Origin: Brachycybe producta
Lineage: Eukaryota > Arthropoda > Diplopoda > Playtdesmida > Andrognathidae
DNA length: 64,000 nucleotides
NCBI GenBank assembly: GCA_036925085.1
Contig: JAUPFP010000044.1
Coordinates: forward strand, 1,488,001-1,552,000
Direction: 5' to 3'
Shown here: piece after piece, positions 34,591-46,007 of the stretch
Layout of the letters: each line of letters begins with the position of its first letter
Position numbering within the stretch: position 1 is the first letter of the stretch
The notes under the pieces: generated by a model
What the model was told of the DNA's origin: nothing
Database searches by the model: none
The model's input: only the letters and a program-made list of their open reading frames with translations
Translations under genes and position numbers: made by a program

Positions 34591-36947
34591 ATGGATAAAA
34601 TAGGTAGCTTAATCAATGACGAAATTGATGAAACATCAGAAATTAAAACAGTTCACCTGGAAAACGAATCTATAACTGATAATATGGCATTTACAAAAAG
34701 AAATGACATGGAATTTTTTAAAGAATCAACAACAAATGAATTGGATTCAAGAAAAGTTGTTCAATGTTGCAGACCACTGACATTGTTCCTCAAAACTGCA
34801 GGGATTACTTTCAATTTGGATGGAAATACCAAAGATGGTTGGTTCATTATCATTTATCGAATATGTTTAATGTCAGTTTTTATATTTTACACGATTTTTG
34901 TTCTCTATGGACTTGTGCATAAAACTTACTACATGATATATGGCTACACTGAAATTGATTTTTCGATATTTTTCTACATTGAACCTTTTCCATCTGTTTA
35001 TTTCTTTTTAGTAATTTTATGCAACAAAGAAAAAACATCCTTAATTATCAGAGACATAATTAAGTTTATAATTAACATGAATCCAAATAAGAACATTTAT
35101 AAGAACATCTATAAGGCATCACTTATTCTTGCTTTTTATGGTTTTTTAACTCTGATTCTAACCACAGTTTCGGTTGCATCTAATATCATTCATCCTGAAA
35201 TTCAAGTTTTAAATGAAACCTTCATAGATTACTTTGGAATTAATTTTCAATCCAGTCAACATTTGCTCATCACTGGAATTTGCAACTTGACTGTTTATTA
35301 CACTTTTGTTTCTCCATTTATTATCATAAGTAACATTATGCACATATTTATATTTTATCTGTTATATCGCTGTTTTTACGAACTCAACTTCAACATCAAA
35401 AGCAAAAAAATCTTAACCTGCAATGAGATGCATGCAGTACAAAGAAAACATGAACAAATTGCCACATTTGTCAATTCTGTCAACACAATTTTTCACACCT
35501 GCTACTTTATAAGTACAATATTTTTAATAATCAAATTAACAGTTTCACTTAAAACATTTCCAAGAATACTCTCAAACGAATCAAGGCATGTAAATGAATT
35601 TATTGAACTAACTACTGGTTTTATTCAAGTGGTGTGTACTTTCTTTGGAGCGATAATAATGGCTTCAAGACTTAATTACGAAGTAAGTATTTAGCATCAG
35701 TAGTATAGTAAAACTCATTTCTGCACCCACTCTATGGAGATCAACAAGGGGTTCAATGCCGGTTCATTTATGTGTCACTTACACCTTTCAATGTGGAGTA
35801 CATATGTCATGCTGTATATGTCCATTGTTCAGTAGCTAGACCATCAAGATCAACAGTTGTAAAACCGACAATGACTGACCACTAAAAGTGTTAATTTATG
35901 TCCTCCTAAGCAGGCTCCATACAATTTTATGTTCAATTGTAGTGTGACGTGACATCCTATATGCAATAGATTCTAACAGAATAAATAGTGCCGTGTAAGA
36001 AGCCTTGGTGCTGGTTTTACACCTATCCATCTTGACTGTCCAGCTATTCAACTTTTAAGGCATCACAGATGTGCACCACATTGAAATGTGTAAGTGGCAC
36101 ATAAATGAACCCTATGTTAATCTATAAAGTTATTCAGAAATGAGTTTTACTATACTACTAGCATTTATATTTAAATACAGTATATTCTATGTGACCAAAT
36201 TTTTTGTTGACAATTGTTTGCTTATTTTTAATTTAGGGCCAAGAAACTATAAACATCATGCTTGAAATTAGTCTCAACGAGCCAACCTGTTGTACAAATC
36301 GTTATAAACGCGTACAGTATCATCATCAATGCATAACATGTATACTAACAATTACTAATTATTTCATTTTTATAATTATACTAATTAGGATATCAGAGAA
36401 TGTCATGTGACATACTTGTTTCTGACTCAAAGATCCATGTTTCCTGTTGCAATTACAGCTGGAAGATTATTTGTCATCAATTACAATTTTTTAGTCATAG
36501 TAAGTTTAACATTTATTAATTAAACACCCATAGTTACCACACTGTAACTTGAAGCTGGTGATGTCAGAGGGATTGAAAAAAAATAGCTAGGCTTATATTA
36601 TATTCTGTCTAGTAAAAAAGTTCTAATAAGTTGTAATAACAAAAAAATTCAAGAAACGTTTTGTTTTAAACTGTTGCCATCATTTTGATAATGCATTTCA
36701 TATGCTGCAACGATACTCGTGTTTCTCTGCTACAGGCCTTCTTGGTTGCTTTGGCTGCTTGGCAGATTCTTCTACTATGAGAAAAATGACTTTTTGATTG
36801 ACGTCTCTGACGTCACAAGCTTCAAGTTACAGTTGGGCAACAGAATCAAACTGTGTCAACTGTGTCACTAATAAATTCAAAACAATTTTATTCTTTTAGG
36901 TGGTCAGCACAATATTAACATATGTATCTACATTATCCTCATTTTAA
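34591..36947 (+). CDS. Gustatory-receptor-like chemoreceptor D (GR family)
   Basis: Predicted 441-residue receptor. Exons: 34591-35682, 36237-36311, 36389-36499, 36900-36947, all phase 0 and at the same positions as in A-C, which supports common origin despite low similarity to them. A polar N-terminus of about 60 residues (charged, no signal peptide) precedes RPLTLFLKTAGITFNLDG, the counterpart of LCPKLLFCLKLNGINLTLDN in A. The cytoplasmic loop contains MHAVQRKHEQIATFVNSVN. The last exon encodes STILTYVSTLSSF, which keeps the Thr-Tyr pair of the GR C-terminal motif. The exon 2 donor (CGC followed by GTACAG) is weak but is the one that keeps frame, and gene E shares it. The gene sits in a segmental duplication with E. 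The open frame is intact. Confidence 0.85.
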
Positions 36948-37150
36948 AAAAAAATTGTTAAGGTGGCTGAATAGATATTTATTTTGTTTTTACCTCCTCG
37001 AATGGCGCCGCTGCAGTGGCTAATGCTAAGCTCCATAGATGTTTTTGGAAAATTTGAACATAAAAACGTCAAGCGAACGTTTTTAAAAAACAACATTACG
37101 AAAAAATTCAATTTGTTTTCAAAACTAGAAGGGTAAAAAAGTCATTATTA
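36727..37150. repeat. Dispersed motif and half copy of fold-back family E in GR D 3' region
   Basis: 36727-36770 (intron 3 of D) has the CTACAGGCCTTCTTGG and GGCTGCTTGGCAGA motif. 36958-37150 begins AAGGTGGCTGAATAGATATT and continues with TGGCGCCGCTGCAGTGGC and AACGTCAAGCGAACG. That is one arm of the element found complete at 46332 and 51352. The same half copy follows gene E. Confidence 0.65.
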
Positions 37151-38718
37151 TGGTTCGGCCTGATAATGCATAAAAACCTAGCCCTATAGTCATTATAACA
37201 AATTTGTGCAGATGTAAATTATAATCTATTATTTAGGTATAACATTATAATAATATATTGTAAAACACTGTGTAAATTGAACTTATACTGTTGAACAACC
37301 CATAAACAAATGCAGCTTGTTTAATTAATATGCTAATGTATAAGCATGTAAACCGATTTCGTCCGGTATGTGATTTTGTATATTAGTTGATTTTTTAAAA
37401 AAATTGACATAATATAAATTAAACCTTTACATAATGAAGAAACTAACTTTTAAGTCACTTAAAATGTAATTACATACCATAAGAAGATAAAGGACTATGT
37501 CCTAGTTTGTAATTTGTTGCATTAGTATGAGAACTGCTAAGATAGCAATAATTAATTAAAGATGGCAATATAATTAATTTAATTGATTTGAATGATGTAT
37601 TGGCAGCATTTTTCAAATGCAATGAGGAAATAATATAGTTCCTAACTAAAAAATATATATATATATATATATATATGTATAGTATATCTCGTGACAAAAG
37701 TTTGAATTTTAGGAAAACAATAGGCTGAAAACCAGCAATAAAATTAAGTAAGTTTCTGGTCAGTATTTGATAAAATGACGTAAAGTGTACTATTATACTA
37801 ACACATTGTTTTTTCTTATAAATAGATTAATCTCCTTTTCCAAATATAAAATATTTATTTTATTTAAAGACTGGAAGACTGATTAAACTTGATCAATAAC
37901 AGGTCTCCAAACAAAATTACTAATACTTGATACCAACCTTACAATATATACTGTGTATGCTTAAAAAGTAATGTCATAAATAAGAATGAAAAAAAAAACA
38001 CACTACAGGTAATAAACGTCAATGCAATTTGTAAAAATCCATCATATAATATTAAAATTAATTACACCTACCTTAAACATGTACAAATTTATAATTTACA
38101 CTATCCATTTATTTAGAACCAAAGGTTAAGATTACAACAAATAAACTGGATTATATTAGATGATAATAAACATTTATTACAATTATCATTCTTAGCAGAA
38201 ATTGTATTAATAGTTTTTTTATTTTAGCTTTCTATTGCTTAAAGTACCTGTAATTTATTTAATTGTCATGTATGCTTTTAACGAGTACTAGTGAATGTAA
38301 CATAAGAAAAAAATTTCTTCATTTGTATCACTTTTATACATGCACATGATGCACTCACAGTTAATTGTTATGTATATAAAGCCTGGAACACACATGCAGA
38401 AATTCTGATGAGAAAAAAGATAACAAGATAAACATCCTGCTTGGACCATTGTTACGAATCTTTTTGACCTCACACATCACCTTGGTGGGCAGAGAGGTAT
38501 TATCTAATAACCTACTGGACACCCCCCCCTAAGCATGAGATAAGGCACCTGTGGAATTTTAATAATTAAACAATAACAATTTAAGGGGCGGCAAAAATAC
38601 GCTAAATATCATAAATATACACAAATACGGTCACCAATATATTTCTATTGTAACCAAATAAAAATTAATATATTCCCTATAGAAGCAAGTCACTTTGCAG
38701 TCAACAAATATATACAAA

Positions 38719-39266
38719 CTAGTGGGGTAACCCGTCATAAATGACGGGAGCAAAATTCACAGGCAATTGTGCCCAGCATTAGAATTTCTTTTCCTCCGCC
38801 CTTTTATGACGTCAGACCAAGTAACAAACCAATTAGAAATTGATGACGTTCATAAAAGGCTGAGCAAAAGAAATTCTAATGCTGGACACAATTGCCCGTG
38901 ATAAATTCTAGATTAATTTTGCTACTATTATTCCCTCCCCTTTTTATATTTGAAAAAGAAAATGAGTTTTTCATTTTCTCTGGTGTGCGCATGCGCGTCG
39001 TTTGTTCCTTTTTTACTCCTTTCATTCCAATTTCAGTCACCCGTTTCTCTCTCCCCCTTATACACTTTCCAACCTTTTCCCCTCTCCAATTTAATATCAT
39101 GGGGTTCTTGGATGGGGAGTGTGCAACATATAGTTGACCTTGAGAAAAAAAAGCGGTTCATTTATTCATTTAAATTTATATAAATTCCGACGTGCTTCAA
39201 GGTTTTTGTTCTTGTTTGTACAGCGTTAATCACACACACACAGACCTGGCTTAATATATATATATA
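38719..39266 (-). mobile_element. Helitron-like non-autonomous element, copy 3 (reverse)
   Basis: CTAG at 38719, then the hairpin with CCCGTCAT stem, the TGACGTCA core, the GCGCATGCGC segment and a terminal TATATATATA tract. It interrupts the relic GR unit, where the sequence after ACAAATATATACAA resumes beyond copy 4. Confidence 0.6.
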
Positions 39267-39822
39267 CTAGTGCGGTAACCCGTCATAAATGACGGGAGAG
39301 AAATTCACTGGCAATTGTGCCCAGCATTAGAATTTTTTTTCCTCCGCCCTTTTATGATGTCAGACCAAGTAACAAACCAATTAGAAATTGATGACGTTCA
39401 TAAAAGGGCGGAGCAAAAGAAATTCTAATGCTGGGCACAATTGCCTGTGATAAACTGTAATTTAATTTTGCTACTATTATCCCCTCCCCTTTTTATATTT
39501 GAAAGAGAAAATGAGTTTTTCATTTTCTCTGGTGTGCGCATGCGTGTCGTTTTTTCCTTTTTCCTCCTTTTATTTCAATTTCAGTCACCCCCTCTTACTT
39601 TTCTTTCTCTCTCCCCCTTCTACACTTTCCAACCTCTTCCCCTAACCCATTCCCACTTTTCTCTCTCTCCCCCCTTCTACACTTTCCAAAGGAAGAGTTC
39701 AACATATAGTTGACCTTGAGAAAGAAAGAAAAAACGGTTCATTTATTCAAATTTATATAAATTCCGACGTGCTTCAATGGTTTTGTTACTCCACACACAG
39801 ACCTGGGATATTATATATATAA
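39267..39822 (-). mobile_element. Helitron-like non-autonomous element, copy 4 (reverse, abutting copy 3)
   Basis: CTAG at 39267-39270 follows the TATATATA end of copy 3 directly, so the two copies are head-to-tail. Hairpin, palindromic core and TATATATA end are all present. The internal pyrimidine-rich part differs from copy 3. Confidence 0.6.
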
Positions 39823-39965
39823 TAATAATGTTAAGTTACAGAAAAATATAATATGTGTAGGATATATATTATTACGGGACATGAACTAATTTTGCTTGAT
39901 GAAAGTGGGTGTGCCATATAAAAACTCGTAATAAATATTTAATTCACACATGTTCAAAATAATTC

Positions 39966-40456
39966 GTGTATCGTAACATTCCGCTACTCATACGGCCCAG
40001 AGAGAGACTTGTCGAAGCCAAGTAAGCATGTCCAAAGGAAATGTCGAGACTCAGATCGTTGGCCTGTAATGGCTGTATTTGTTATCTGGCCCTCAGACAC
40101 ACAAGAGTCATGTAACTCAGGAGTCCAGCGGTAGAAAACAATGTTGCCCAAAGCAAGAAGCGGTCCTCCAGATGTCTCCTCTGACCTGAAAGTTGCATTC
40201 TTAGGGTGACCGATGGTGCTGAAAATGCACCGTGCCAAAAATGACTAAGTCCACACAAGGAGATTGTAGATAAAATTTATATAAAATTTTATTTGACCAT
40301 AATAACGACCTAAAACTTAAGAGTAGACAAATCAGAACTGCCTCTACCTATGCTTCAAGATCCTTTTTCACTTTTCCCCACATCACCCGGCCTCAATTGT
40401 CAAGGCATTTCGCATTATTGGTCCAACCAGGATACATCCTGTTTGGACCGTTGTTA
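39966..40456. other. GC-richer block of unknown origin
   Basis: Abruptly less AT-rich than its surroundings. An 84-codon open frame on the minus strand (40238-39984) has unbiased composition but resembles no family I know. The downstream part, from about 40430, is homologous to 38430 in the relic unit (CATCCTG, TTGGACC, TTGTTACGAATC). It could be a fragment of a mobile element or an unrecognised exon. Confidence 0.35.
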
Positions 40457-40465
40457 CGAATCTTG

Positions 40466-40671
40466 ACAGGCATTTAGAAATCGGGACGAACACAAGTTGG
40501 CTCCGCCTTTTTTATGACAAACGCAACTTCTAATTGGTTGGTTATGTAGTCTGACGTCACATGCTCCGCCCCTGTTCAACGTCGAACCACACAAGAAACC
40601 AATTATAAGTTGCCAGTCGTCATAAAAAGGGCGGAACCAACTTGTGTTCGTCCCGATTTCTAAATGCATGT
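40466..40671. mobile_element. Palindromic MITE, family A, copy 3, with target duplication
   Basis: Ends ACAGGCATTTAGAAATCGGG and CCCGATTTCTAAATGCATGT. The 8 bases CGAATCTT flank it at 40457-40464 and 40672-40679. The homologous uninterrupted site, CGAATCTT, is at 38455-38462. An 8-bp duplication fits hAT-type transposases. One extra G lies between the left duplication and the terminus. Confidence 0.88.
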
Positions 40672-41075
40672 CGAATCTTCTTGGCCTCACATCTCATCTT
40701 GGTGGTCAGGAAGGAGGTGTCGTCTAACATCCTCCCGGCCGCCCCAAGCATGTGAGATGAGGCACCTGTGGAATATCGATAATTAAACAATATTATATAC
40801 AAATATGGTCTACTTGTTGTGTAAACAACAAGTAGCAAAATTTCTATTGTAACAAAATAGAAATTCCCTATAGAAATAAGTCGCTTAGCGGTTAACAAAT
40901 ACAGTACATGTGTATACAATTACTAAGTTACAGGAAAAATACATGTATACGAGTAGAGAGCACATTATTATGGGCCCATGAACTAATTTTGCCTGATGAA
41001 AGTGGGTGTGTGCCATTATGCCATATAAGAACTCCTAATAAATATTTAATTCACGCACTTTCAAAATAATTTGGG

Positions 41076-41110
41076 TATATATAAAGTATTTCATCTAAGG
41101 TCGGTCATTC
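41076..41110 (+). promoter_or_regulatory. Candidate core promoter of GR gene E
   Basis: TATATATAAAG at 41076-41086 is a good TATA box. TCATTC at 41105-41110 is an initiator-like site at the expected spacing. Both are conserved with gene D. The ATG follows at 41172. Confidence 0.5.
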
Positions 41111-41171
41111 AAATTATTTGCTTCTTACTGAAAACATACACTGAAATTGTGAATTGTGAAGTGCAATTTCA

Positions 41172-42263
41172 ATGGATAAAATACGTAGCTTCAATTACGA
41201 ATTTGATGAAACATCAGAAATTAAAACAATTCACCTGGAAAACGAATCTATAACTGATAATATGGCATTTACAAAAAGGAGTGACATGGCATTTTTTAAA
41301 GAATCAACAAATGAATTGGATTCAAGAAAAGTTGTTCAATGTTGCAGACCACTGACAATGTTTCTCAAAACAGCAGGAATTACTTTCAATTTGGATGGAA
41401 ATACCAAAGATAGTTGGTTCATTATCATTTATCGAAAATGTTTATTGTCAATTTTTATAATTTACACGCTTTTTGTTCTCTATGGAATTTTACGTAAAAC
41501 TTACTACATGATATGTGGCTACACTGAAATTGAGTTTTTGATATTTTTCAATATTGAACCTATTCCTTCCATTTATTTCTTTTTAGTAATTGTATGCAAC
41601 AAAGAAAAAACATCCTTAATTATCAGAGACATAATTAAGTTTATAATTAACATAAATCCAAATAAGAACATTTATAAGAATATCTATAAGGCGTCACTTA
41701 TTCTTGCTTTTTCTGTTTTTTTAACTCTGATTCTAACCACAATTTTGGTTGCATCTAATATCATTCATCCTGATATTCAACTTTTAAATGCAACCTACAT
41801 AAATTACATGGGAATTAATATTGAATCCAATCGTCATTTGCTCCTAGCTGGAATTTGCAACTTGACTGTTTATTACACTTTTGTTTCTCCATTTATTATT
41901 ATAAGTAACATTATGCACATATTTATATTTTATCTGTTGTATCGCTGTTTTTACGAACTCAACTGCAACATCAAAAGCAAAAACATCTTAACCTGCAATG
42001 AGATGCACGCAGTACAAAGAAAACATGAACAAATTGCCACATTTGTCAATTCTGTCAACACAATTTTTCACACCTGCTACTTTATAAGTACAGCATTTTT
42101 AATAATTAAATTAACAGTTTCACTTAAAGAATTTCCAAAAATACTTCCAAAAGAAAATCTAAATGTATTTATTGAGCTAACTACTGGTTTAATTCAAGTG
42201 GTGTGTACTTTCTTTGGAGCGATAATAATGGCTTCAAGAGTTAATTACGAAGTAAGTTTTTAG
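41172..42263 (+). other. GR gene E exon 1 open frame (see CDS)
   Basis: The uninterrupted frame reads through the donor GTAAGT at 42252 and stops at 42263. The true exon 1 ends at 42251. Listed so that the boundary is not mistaken for an intronless gene. Confidence 0.6.
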
Positions 42264-43517
42264 CATTAGTAGTATAGTAAAACTCATTTCTGCACCCACT
42301 TTATGGAGATCAACATGGGGTTCATTTATGTGCTACTTACACATTTTAATGCGGTGTACATATGTCATGCTGTACATGTTCAATGACCATAAAGTTAAAA
42401 AAGTGCTGACATTGAGGCTTATTACACGTCACTACTTATTCTGATAAAAGTGTTGATTTATGTTCTCCTAAACAGGCACCATACTTTTTTTTAATATTAA
42501 GTTGTTATGTGATGTGAGACCCCATTGCATTGGATGTGAAGCATGCGTAGGAGGACACATATCCACACTTCAAATTAAATAAGTAGTGCCATGTAACAAG
42601 CCTCAATGCTGGTTTTACTCTTATTCATCTTGACTGTCTAGCTATTGAACATTCAAGGCATCACAGATGTCCTCCACATTGAAACGTGTGGCACAGAAAT
42701 GAACCCCATGTTAATCTTTATAAAGTTCCATTAAATATATTCTATGTGACCCTATTTTTTGTTAACAATTGTTTGCTTATTTTTAATTTAGGGACAAGAA
42801 ACTATAAACATCATGCTTGAAATTGGTCTCAAAGAGCCAACATGTTGTAGACATCGTTATAAACGAGTACAGTATCATCATCAATACATAAAATGTATAC
42901 TAACAATTACTAATTATTTCATTTTTATAATTATACTAATTAGGATATCAGAGAATGCCATGTGACATACTTGTTTCTGACTCAAAGATCCCTGTCTCCA
43001 GTTGCAATTACAGCTGGAGGACTATTTGTCATCAATTATAATTTTTTAGTTATAGTAAGTTTAACATTTATTTATTAATTAAACACCTATAGTTAACACA
43101 CTGTAGCTTGAAGCTTGTGATGTCAAATGGATTGGAAGAAAAAAAAAAACAGCTAGGCTTATATTATTTTCTGTCTAATAAAAAAGAGGTAATAATAAAA
43201 GAATTCAAGAAACGTATTTGTTTTAAACTGTTTAAAACTGTTGCCATCATTTTGATATTACATTTTCTATGCTGCAATTGTATTCTTGTTCTTTTGCTAC
43301 AGGCCTTCTTGGCTGCTTGCAGAGTAATTTTTCAAATTCTTCTACTATGAGAAAAAATGACTTTTTAATTAAAGTCTCTGACGTCATATGCTTCAAGTTA
43401 CAGTAGTGGCAACTATATAGTGTACCCAACTGTACCACTAATAGATTCAATACAATTTCATTCTTTTAGGTGGTCAGCACAATATTAACATATCTATCTG
43501 CACTGTCCTCACTTTAA
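41172..43517 (+). CDS. Gustatory-receptor-like chemoreceptor E (GR family)
   Basis: Predicted 437-residue receptor and close paralog of D (nearly nine in ten residues alike by eye). Exons: 41172-42251, 42792-42866, 42944-43054, 43470-43517, all phase 0. The last exon encodes STILTYLSALSSL, keeping the Thr-Tyr pair. Differences from D concentrate in the predicted outer loop around residues 195-220 and before the sixth membrane segment, where E lacks several residues. Introns 1 and 3 are recognisably homologous to those of D. The exon 2 donor (CGA followed by GTACAG) is non-optimal as in D. An alternative, GTATAC, would create a stop at the junction. The frame is intact and the TATA region is conserved, so the gene is probably functional. 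Confidence 0.85.
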
Positions 43518-43589
43518 AGAAATGACTAAACATACATGTATAAACGCCATTTATAAAATATTTATTTCAAATAATATTGTGTAATACAG

Positions 43590-43795
43590 TTTGTTAAGGT
43601 GGCTGAATAGATATCTATTTTGTTAAATTGTCTCCTCGAATGGTTCCACTCCAGTGGCTAATGCTAAGTTCCATAAATGTTTTTTTTGTAAAATTTGGAC
43701 GCAAAAACGTCAAGAGATTTTTTTTAAAAACAACATTACGAAAAAATTCAAACTGTTTTCAATACTAGAACGGCAAAAGATTATGTTAAGTTTTA
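43590..43795. repeat. Half copy of fold-back family E downstream of GR gene E
   Basis: AAGGTGGCTGAATAGATATC, then CCTCGAATGG, AATGCTAAGTTCCATAAATG and AAAACGTCAAGAG. It matches 36958-37150 after gene D, so it was present before the D/E duplication. Confidence 0.7.
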
Positions 43796-44259
43796 TTATC
43801 TTAAAAAATAAACATTTTATAGTTTAGTTTGAAAATGACTCGTTTTTTGACTCGCCTTTTTCAAACTGTCAGAAAAATATGGGCCACTGCAGTGCAGTGG
43901 GTGGTGATGATTTTCAATTTTCAACGGAGAATTTACATTCAAATTATCAAAGGTTGGAAATTCTCAGGAAGCTGTAATGTGGAATTGTGGATGTTTTGGT
44001 CAACTTGGTCATCATCTGTTTGGGTACTAAGGGAATGAAATCCATGCGGGTTATCATCCGACAAACACAAAACAATAAAAATCCCTTAAGTTCCGTAAAA
44101 AAAAATTATTATTATGGTGTTTGTTACTATAGGCTTATTTATGAAGCTATGAACAGGACTATAATAGCACAAAGTTACAGTGAAATTTGACGAGAAAAAC
44201 CAAAACAAATTATTGAAATAAATGTAATAATGTTTAATGTTTAAAGTAGTTTTAAAGTG

Positions 44260-44635
44260 TAAACGTCCTTCAAATTCTGATTATTCTGTCTTTCAGGAAA
44301 AAAATGAAGAGAAACTTGAATGTGTTTTAGAAACTAGAAGGGTAGCTCAATTACTTATAGGTATTTTCATGCTAATAAGTTAATAACTTTCAAAATAAGC
44401 TTTTTATATGTACTTGAAAATGACCCAATTTTAAGCAGAGATGATATTTTGTTATATATTTTTGTTTTATATTTTTTAAAAAGTTTATTTTTTAATGTTA
44501 TAAACAAGAAAATATGCCTTAAGTGACTGAACTACTCTTCTCGTTTCTAAAATACTTCAGAGGTGTTTGTTTTTTAATTTTGCCTCTGAAAGACAGAATA
44601 AGCATGAGTTCGAGAATCAGTTGTTCATAAACCAT
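44260..44635. repeat. Fold-back repeat family C, intergenic copy
   Basis: Near full-length: TCTGATTATTCTGTCTTTCAG and AAACTAGAAGGGTAGCTC at the left; CTACTCTTCTCGTTTCTAAA and CTGAAAGACAGAATAAGC at the right. Confidence 0.75.
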
Positions 44636-45443
44636 GTTAAGAAGTTACATTGCAAGACTACTTCGAAAAATTTTCAAAAAAAGCGCTAGCATCGTTTTTC
44701 TATTGAGCACTTAGACCCAATGTTAAAGAAAAAACGTTAATTTTTAAAATACACAATCGCGGCAATTTGTTTATTTTTCATATTTAAAGTTGTCCAATAT
44801 TAAGTTTTCAAAGTACAATGTGCACCTTAAATATATGCTGATCGAACGATTTAATGATAAAAATTGTTAGTATGGTTATATTTTTTTAAAAACTATTTAA
44901 AAATCGCAATTTTCTAACTCTTATGTTAAACTCCATTGAGTACGCCCAATTAAGAAAAAAAAAAACATCCAATGTTGGTAAAAAAAATACCTAAAATAAT
45001 TTTAAAAAACCACAAATGAACCACAGTGAAGCCAACACATTGGCGCACGTGATGAATTTTTTCTGGTTTGTTAAAATCATTTTTATGTATTTTTACGAGC
45101 ATTTTAATGGATGTTTTTTTCTTACGAGCGCGTACTCAATGGAGTTTAACATAAAGAGTTAAAAATGCGCAATTTTGAAATAAATTTTAAAAATAGAAAA
45201 ACACCAATTTTTTGTCATTCTATCACTAGATCAGAGTATATTTAAGGTGCACATTGCACTTTGAACCATCAAAATTGGACAACTTTAAATATGAAAAATA
45301 GACATATTGCCGCCGCGACTGTTGTGTATTTTAAAAATTAACGTTTCTTCTTTAACATCGGGTCTATGGGCTCAATAGTAAAACGATGCTAGCGGGTCTT
45401 TGTGGAGAGTTTTCGAAATCATTTTGCGATGTAGACTCTTAAC
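44636..45443. repeat. Large fold-back element, about 800 bp
   Basis: Arms of about 300 bp pair end to end. Left GCGCTAGCATCG faces right CGATGCTAGCG. Left AAAAAACGTTAATTTTTAAA faces TTTAAAAATTAACGTTTCTT. Left AACTCTTATGTTAAACTCCA faces TGGAGTTTAACATAAAGAGTT. The middle (about 44970-45100) is unpaired. No coding sequence. A snap-back or MITE-type element is likely. Confidence 0.8.
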
Positions 45444-46007
45444 TAAAAAAAATTAAATGCTGAAAGAATTTATTATGGCAAATTGCTTGTGCAAATGCTG
45501 CCATTTGGAATTCGTTTGCTTTTATGTCTCAGTTTGTGTTATTTTGCTGATGAAATTAAAAATTACAATGCATATTTCGGTCTTTCTTTTCTCTTTAGCA
45601 TTTAATTATAAATCTAAAAGTAACAAAGGCACTTATACTGTATATGAAAATGAGGTTTCATGAAACATTTATCACTCAGTGGCTTCATTCATCATTCATA
45701 TAAAGTGTCTTTTCCCTTGAATAAAAAATATAGATACAAAAAGAGGCTAAAACCGGCAAATAGAAATAATAACGCATATATGGATTAATAATTTATTCCT
45801 ATTGAAATAGCAATATTGCGAGACTGCATCATATTCTGCAAAAAAATAATAATGACCTTAGATTAGCTGCAAAACTCTTGAGGGTCCTATTGATTTTTTG
45901 GTTCATTTTATCAAGTGGTTGCTAGATGGCAGCAGTTTTCACTTGTGATGATATTATTGCATTCATTAATCAAAATAGTTTTTTTTTTTTCAAAACAAAC
46001 AAAATCT

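Larger units (their letters stand above)
37200..39965 (+). repeat. Relic GR unit without a receptor gene
   Basis: The stretch repeats the 5' flank of gene D in order (the landmark near 37328, then TCAATAACAGG near 37900, GCCTGGAACACAC near 38380, CTATAGAAGCAAGTCAC near 38680). After two inserted Helitron-like elements it goes on to GAAAGTGGGTGTGCCATAT near 39902. The match stops at about 39965, just before where the TATA tract and receptor start would be, and unrelated GC-richer sequence follows. No receptor exon is present. It looks like a duplication copy that lost its gene. Confidence 0.65.

Noticed and set aside
43829-44190. Two overlapping plus-strand frames of 67-69 codons
   Set aside because: They fall in repeat-derived DNA after a family E half copy, and show no motif or splice partner.
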